From: Nocardioides sp. zg-1230
GTDB taxonomy: Bacteria > Actinomycetota > Actinomycetes > Propionibacteriales > Nocardioidaceae
Direction of reading: 5' to 3'
NCBI RefSeq assembly: GCF_013155335.1
Contig: NZ_JABJQZ010000001.1
Span: forward strand, 1,364,001 to 1,428,000
DNA: 64,000 bases
Within the stretch, counting starts at the first letter, position 1. Each line of letters starts with the position of its first letter. The notes beneath the pieces are model-generated. The model was not told the DNA's origin. It saw only the letters and a list, made by a program, of their open reading frames with translations, and made no database searches. Shown here one piece after another: positions 60,720 through 64,000 of this stretch. The position numbers and the translations under genes were made by a program.

Positions 60720-62003
60720 ATGAGCATGCTCGGCGTCCTGCGCGGTCCGCGCCAGGTCCTGTTCGGAGCCGGGCAGCGCCATGCGCTCGGGACGGTCGTC
60801 TCGGCGCTGGGCTCCCGTGCCCTCGTCTGCACCGACGCGCGCTTCGGCGCCACCCCCGAGTTCGACCACCTCGTCCGCCTCCTCGAGGAGTCCGGCGTGC
60901 ACGTCACGTCCTACGCCGAGGTCGAGCCCGACGTCCCGGTGCACCAGGTGATCCGGTGCGCCGAGCTCGCAGCGACAGCCGGACCCGACGTCGTGGTCGG
61001 GATGGGCGGCGGCAGCTGTCTGGACCTGGCCAAGGCGGTCGCGGTGCTGCTGACCCACGGCGGCACGCCCGCCGACTACTACGGCGAGCTCCGGGTGCCC
61101 GGGCCCGTCCTCCCGGTGGTCGCGCTGCCCACCACGGCGGGCACGGGGTCCGAGGTGACGCCGGTGGCGGTGCTCACCGACCCGGACCGCGTCAGCAAGG
61201 TGGGGATCTCCAGCCCCCACCTCATCCCGCACGCCGCCGTGTGCGACCCCGAGCTCACCGTCAGGTGTCCGCCCCCGCTCACCGCGAGCGCGGGGGCTGA
61301 CGCGCTGTCGCACGTGGTCGAGGCGTTCACCGCCGTGCGGCGCCCGGTGACCAGCGAGCTGGCGACCGAACGCGTCTTCGTCGGCAAGAACGAGCTGACC
61401 GACACCTACGCCCTGCTCGGCGTACGACTGATCTCCGCCAGCCTCCACCGCGCGTGGTCCACGCCCGGCGACGTCGGGGCGCGTGAGGCGATGATGCTCG
61501 GCGCGACCGCGGGCGGTTTCGCCCTCGGTACCGCGGGCACGGCGGCGGCCCACGCCATCCAGTACCCGGTCGGCGCCCTCACCCACACGCCCCACGGCGT
61601 GGGCGTCGGCGCCCTGCTGCCCTACGTCATGGAGTTCAACCGCCCCGCCCGCGTCCCCGAGCTCGCCGCCGTCGCCGTCGCGATGGGTGCCTCGCCGGAG
61701 TGGTCGGCCGAGGACCTCGCGGACGAGGCGATCGACCGCGTCGCGGCCCTGCTGGCCTCGGTGGGGATCCCCACCACACTCGACGAGCTCGGCCTCCCGG
61801 CCGACCAGCTGCGCTGGACCGCCGAGCAGGCGTCCGGGGCCGAGCGGCTGGTCGCCAACAACCCGCGGCCGCTCGACGTCGACGCGCTCGAGCACATCGT
61901 CCGCGCCGCCCACGCGGGTGACCGCCGGGCGCTGCGCGAGGCGGTGCCACCTCGCGCAGTGCCCGCCCCCGCCGGCCTCGGCGCGACGGGAGGTGCGCGA
62001 TGA
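60720..62003 (+). CDS. Iron-containing alcohol dehydrogenase
   Basis: A 427-aa type III (Fe) alcohol dehydrogenase. NAD(P)-binding loop VVVGMGGGSCLDLAKAVA near residue 100; metal ligands in GADALSHVVEAF (Asp, His) and AAAHAIQYPVGALTHTPHGVG (two His), near 197 and 280-293. The group includes 4-hydroxybutyrate, 1,2-propanediol and maleylacetate-type enzymes; the substrate is unknown. GGAG lies 7 bp before ATG 60720. ATGA overlap with the aldehyde dehydrogenase suggests alcohol-to-aldehyde-to-acid oxidation. Confidence 0.9.
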   Translation: MSMLGVLRGPRQVLFGAGQRHALGTVVSALGSRALVCTDARFGATPEFDHLVRLLEESGVHVTSYAEVEPDVPVHQVIRCAELAATAGPDVVVGMGGGSCLDLAKAVAVLLTHGGTPADYYGELRVPGPVLPVVALPTTAGTGSEVTPVAVLTDPDRVSKVGISSPHLIPHAAVCDPELTVRCPPPLTASAGADALSHVVEAFTAVRRPVTSELATERVFVGKNELTDTYALLGVRLISASLHRAWSTPGDVGAREAMMLGATAGGFALGTAGTAAAHAIQYPVGALTHTPHGVGVGALLPYVMEFNRPARVPELAAVAVAMGASPEWSAEDLADEAIDRVAALLASVGIPTTLDELGLPADQLRWTAEQASGAERLVANNPRPLDVDALEHIVRAAHAGDRRALREAVPPRAVPAPAGLGATGGAR

Positions 62004-63475
62004 CCGTCGTGGACGAGGTGCTGCGCCCGGTCGCCGATGTCATCGACGTCCCGACCGAGCTCTACGTGGGCGGTGCCTGGCGGCCCGCCGCCAGCGGGCG
62101 CCGGCTCGACGTGTGCGACCCGGCCACGGGGTCGGTGCTCGCCACCGTGGCCGACGCCGACACCGACGACGCCATCGCGGCGGTCGAGGCGGCGGCCGGC
62201 GCCGCGGCCGGCTGGGCCGCGACCTCGCCCCGCCACCGGGCGGACCTCCTGATGCAGGCGTTCCACCTCATGCACGAGCGGGCCGAGGAGATCGCGCTCC
62301 TCATCGCCCTCGAGAACGGCAAGTCGCTCGCCGACGCCCGCGGTGAGGTGACCTACGCGGCGGAGTTCTTCCGCTGGTACGCCGAGGAGGGCGTCCGGCT
62401 GCGCGGCCAGGTGGGCCACGCCCCCAGCGGTGCCAACCGACTGCTGGTGACCTACCAGCCCGTCGGTGTCAGCGTGCTCGTGACGCCCTGGAACTTCCCG
62501 GCCGCGATGGCCACCCGCAAGATCGCGCCGGCGCTCGCCGCAGGCTGCACGGCCGTGCTCAAGCCTGCGGCCGAGACCCCCCTCACCGCGCTCGCCGTCG
62601 CCGCGCTCCTCGAGGAGGTCGGGCTGCCGGCCGGCGTGCTCAACGTCGTCACCACCTCCCACCCGGGCCCGGTCGTGGAGGCGATGCTGACGGACCGGCG
62701 CACGCGCATGGTGTCGTTCACCGGCTCCACCGAGATCGGCCGGGTGCTGCTGCGCACGGCAGCCGACAACGTGCTCAAGTCAGCGATGGAGCTCGGCGGC
62801 AACGCCCCCTTCATCGTCCTGGCGGACGCCGACGTGGACGCCGCGCTGGAGGGCGCGATGGTCGCCAAGATGCGCAACGGCGGCCAGGCCTGCACGGCCG
62901 CCAACCGGTTCTACGTGCACGCCTCGGTCCACGACGCGTTCGTCGAGGGCCTCATCTCCCGGATGGGTGACGTGCACGTCGGCCCCGGCACCGACGAGGC
63001 GACCCAGTGCGGACCGCTCGTCAACGACCACGCGGTGCGCAAGGTCGACCTGCTGGTCCGCGACGCCGTCCAGCGAGGCGCCCGCGCCATGATCGGCGGT
63101 CGGGTGCCCGACGGTCCTGGCTCGTTCTACCCGCCCACCGTGCTCGTCGACGTACCACCCGACGCGCGTGTCCTCCACGAGGAGGTCTTCGGCCCGGTCG
63201 CGCCCATCGTGCGCTTCGAGCGTGAGGAGGACCTGCTGCCGGTCGTGAACGACACCGACCTCGGCCTGGTCAGCTACCTCTACACCCGCGATCTCGCCCG
63301 CGGCCTCCGTCTCGCGGAGCGCCTCGAGAGCGGGATGGTCGGGCTCAACCGGGGACTCGTGTCCGACCCCGCCGCCCCGTTCGGCGGCACCAAGCAGAGC
63401 GGGCTCGGCCGCGAGGGCAGCACCGAGGGGCTCCTCGAGTTCCTGGAGGCCCAGTACGTCGCCACCTCCTGGTAG
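62000..63475 (+). CDS. NAD(P)-dependent aldehyde (succinate-semialdehyde-type) dehydrogenase
   Basis: A 491-aa ALDH of the GabD type. PVGVSVLVTPWNFPAAMATRK, VLKPAAETPLTALAVAALLEE, the general-base Glu in AMELGGNAPFIV and the nucleophile Cys in NGGQACTAANR near residue 296 are intact; GGTKQSGLGREGS closes the substrate tunnel. It oxidises a semialdehyde to the acid. ATG 62000 overlaps the Fe-ADH stop. A sugar-type ABC binding protein begins 78 bp downstream in the same direction. Confidence 0.92.
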   Translation: MTVVDEVLRPVADVIDVPTELYVGGAWRPAASGRRLDVCDPATGSVLATVADADTDDAIAAVEAAAGAAAGWAATSPRHRADLLMQAFHLMHERAEEIALLIALENGKSLADARGEVTYAAEFFRWYAEEGVRLRGQVGHAPSGANRLLVTYQPVGVSVLVTPWNFPAAMATRKIAPALAAGCTAVLKPAAETPLTALAVAALLEEVGLPAGVLNVVTTSHPGPVVEAMLTDRRTRMVSFTGSTEIGRVLLRTAADNVLKSAMELGGNAPFIVLADADVDAALEGAMVAKMRNGGQACTAANRFYVHASVHDAFVEGLISRMGDVHVGPGTDEATQCGPLVNDHAVRKVDLLVRDAVQRGARAMIGGRVPDGPGSFYPPTVLVDVPPDARVLHEEVFGPVAPIVRFEREEDLLPVVNDTDLGLVSYLYTRDLARGLRLAERLESGMVGLNRGLVSDPAAPFGGTKQSGLGREGSTEGLLEFLEAQYVATSW

Positions 63476-63553
63476 CACCCACCCGTCTTCTCGGACGTCT
63501 CGGACAGCCAGCACCACCCGATCACCCCACCCCGAGCAGGAAGCAGGAAGCAG

Positions 63554-64000
63554 ATGCGGTACCTACAGCGAGCGGGACGCAGGTCCCTTCCCGGCCGGCC
63601 GGCACGCCTGGCCACGGCGGCGATCCTGGTGGCCTCGGCCCTGGCGGCCTGCGGCGGCGGTGATGACGACGGTGGCGGGGGCAGCGCGGAGGCGGCGAGC
63701 GGACCCAAGGCGCCCGCCACGATCCCCGAGCTGACCGACGACCCCCTGACGCTCAGCTTCATCTGGTTCGAGTGGCCGCCGGCCCAGGCGCTGGAGGACT
63801 TCGCCAACGCGGAGTACACCAAGGAGCGGCCCAACGTGACCATCGAGGTCAACACGGTGCCCAACGCCAACTGGCACGACGCGATGTTCACCCAGTTCGC
63901 CGCGCGCCAGACCGACTTCGACATCCCGATCCTCGACTCGCAGCACATCGGCGAGGCGGTGACCAACGGCAACATCCTCGACATCACCGACTTCGTCGAC
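63554..64000 (+). CDS. ABC transporter solute-binding lipoprotein (3' truncated by window end)
   Basis: An open frame from ATG 63554 to the end of the window (149 codons, no stop). The N-terminus is a lipoprotein signal ending ALAAC (Cys33) with a Gly/Asp-rich linker, then LTLSFIWFEWPPAQALEDFA and the phrase TIEVNTVPNANWHDAMFTQF, typical of family 1 sugar-binding proteins. AGGAAG is duplicated just upstream of the ATG. It probably brings in the carbon source oxidised by the dehydrogenases next to it. The rest of the gene and the permease genes should lie to the right. Confidence 0.85.
   Translation, partial: MRYLQRAGRRSLPGRPARLATAAILVASALAACGGGDDDGGGGSAEAASGPKAPATIPELTDDPLTLSFIWFEWPPAQALEDFANAEYTKERPNVTIEVNTVPNANWHDAMFTQFAARQTDFDIPILDSQHIGEAVTNGNILDITDFVD

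Overview
The window is a high-GC actinobacterial chromosome segment. Several features point to a Nocardioides-like member of the Nocardioidaceae: an F420-dependent glucose-6-phosphate dehydrogenase, other F420/flavin-type oxidoreductases, five ANTAR-domain regulators, a 13E12/DUF222 HNH protein, many GTG starts with 4-bp gene overlaps, leaderless-type promoters, and the recurrent palindrome CGTACG. The genus is an inference. No rRNA, tRNA, CRISPR array, insertion sequence or prophage was seen.

Layout. 0-7.5 kb: quinone oxidoreductase, a divergent MFS exporter/TetR pair with a visible operator, a YibE/F membrane protein, an exonuclease/CNB-CBS-DUF294 pair and an ATP-grasp enzyme. 7.5-15.9 kb: carbon-starvation permease CstA with its YbdD-type partner, PPK2, a nucleoside deaminase/amidohydrolase pair, a rhomboid protease and small exported proteins. 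15.9-19 kb: a four-gene operon read leftward (41-aa acidic protein, FAD-Rieske oxidoreductase, short solute-binding lipoprotein, CDF transporter). 19-27 kb: HAD phosphatase, ANTAR and LuxR-type regulators, an LLM oxidoreductase, CinA, and a three-gene operon (zinc alcohol dehydrogenase, heme-oxygenase-like iron protein, CDGSH protein). It is followed by a 390-bp intergenic stretch with three related palindromic repeats.

27-34 kb: a tight seven-gene operon read leftward with four glycosyltransferases, an SRPBCC protein, a CrtI-like FAD oxidoreductase and a methyltransferase. It looks like a biosynthetic unit for an unidentified glycosylated product. 34-39 kb: regulatory block (three ANTAR proteins, an AraC regulator, a SigB/F-type sigma factor) and fgd. 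39-47 kb: a large HTH-STAND ATPase-TPR protein, the 13E12 HNH protein, an ECF sigma/anti-sigma-like pair and a hydrolase.

47-55 kb: an amine or amino-acid catabolic island around a PucR regulator. Leftward are methylmalonate-semialdehyde-type dehydrogenase, class III aminotransferase and FAD amine oxidoreductase; rightward are pucR, a cupin and an aminobutyraldehyde-type dehydrogenase. 55-58.4 kb: a carboxymuconolactone decarboxylase-like protein, a lipoprotein, a frameshifted WXG-like gene and a SurA-N chaperone-like protein. 58.4-64 kb: a GntR-controlled catabolic island (alpha/beta hydrolase, DJ-1/PfpI protein, GntR, iron alcohol dehydrogenase, aldehyde dehydrogenase, start of a sugar-type ABC binding protein). 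It has two matching operator-like sites and an unusual triplicated start site between the DJ-1 and hydrolase genes.
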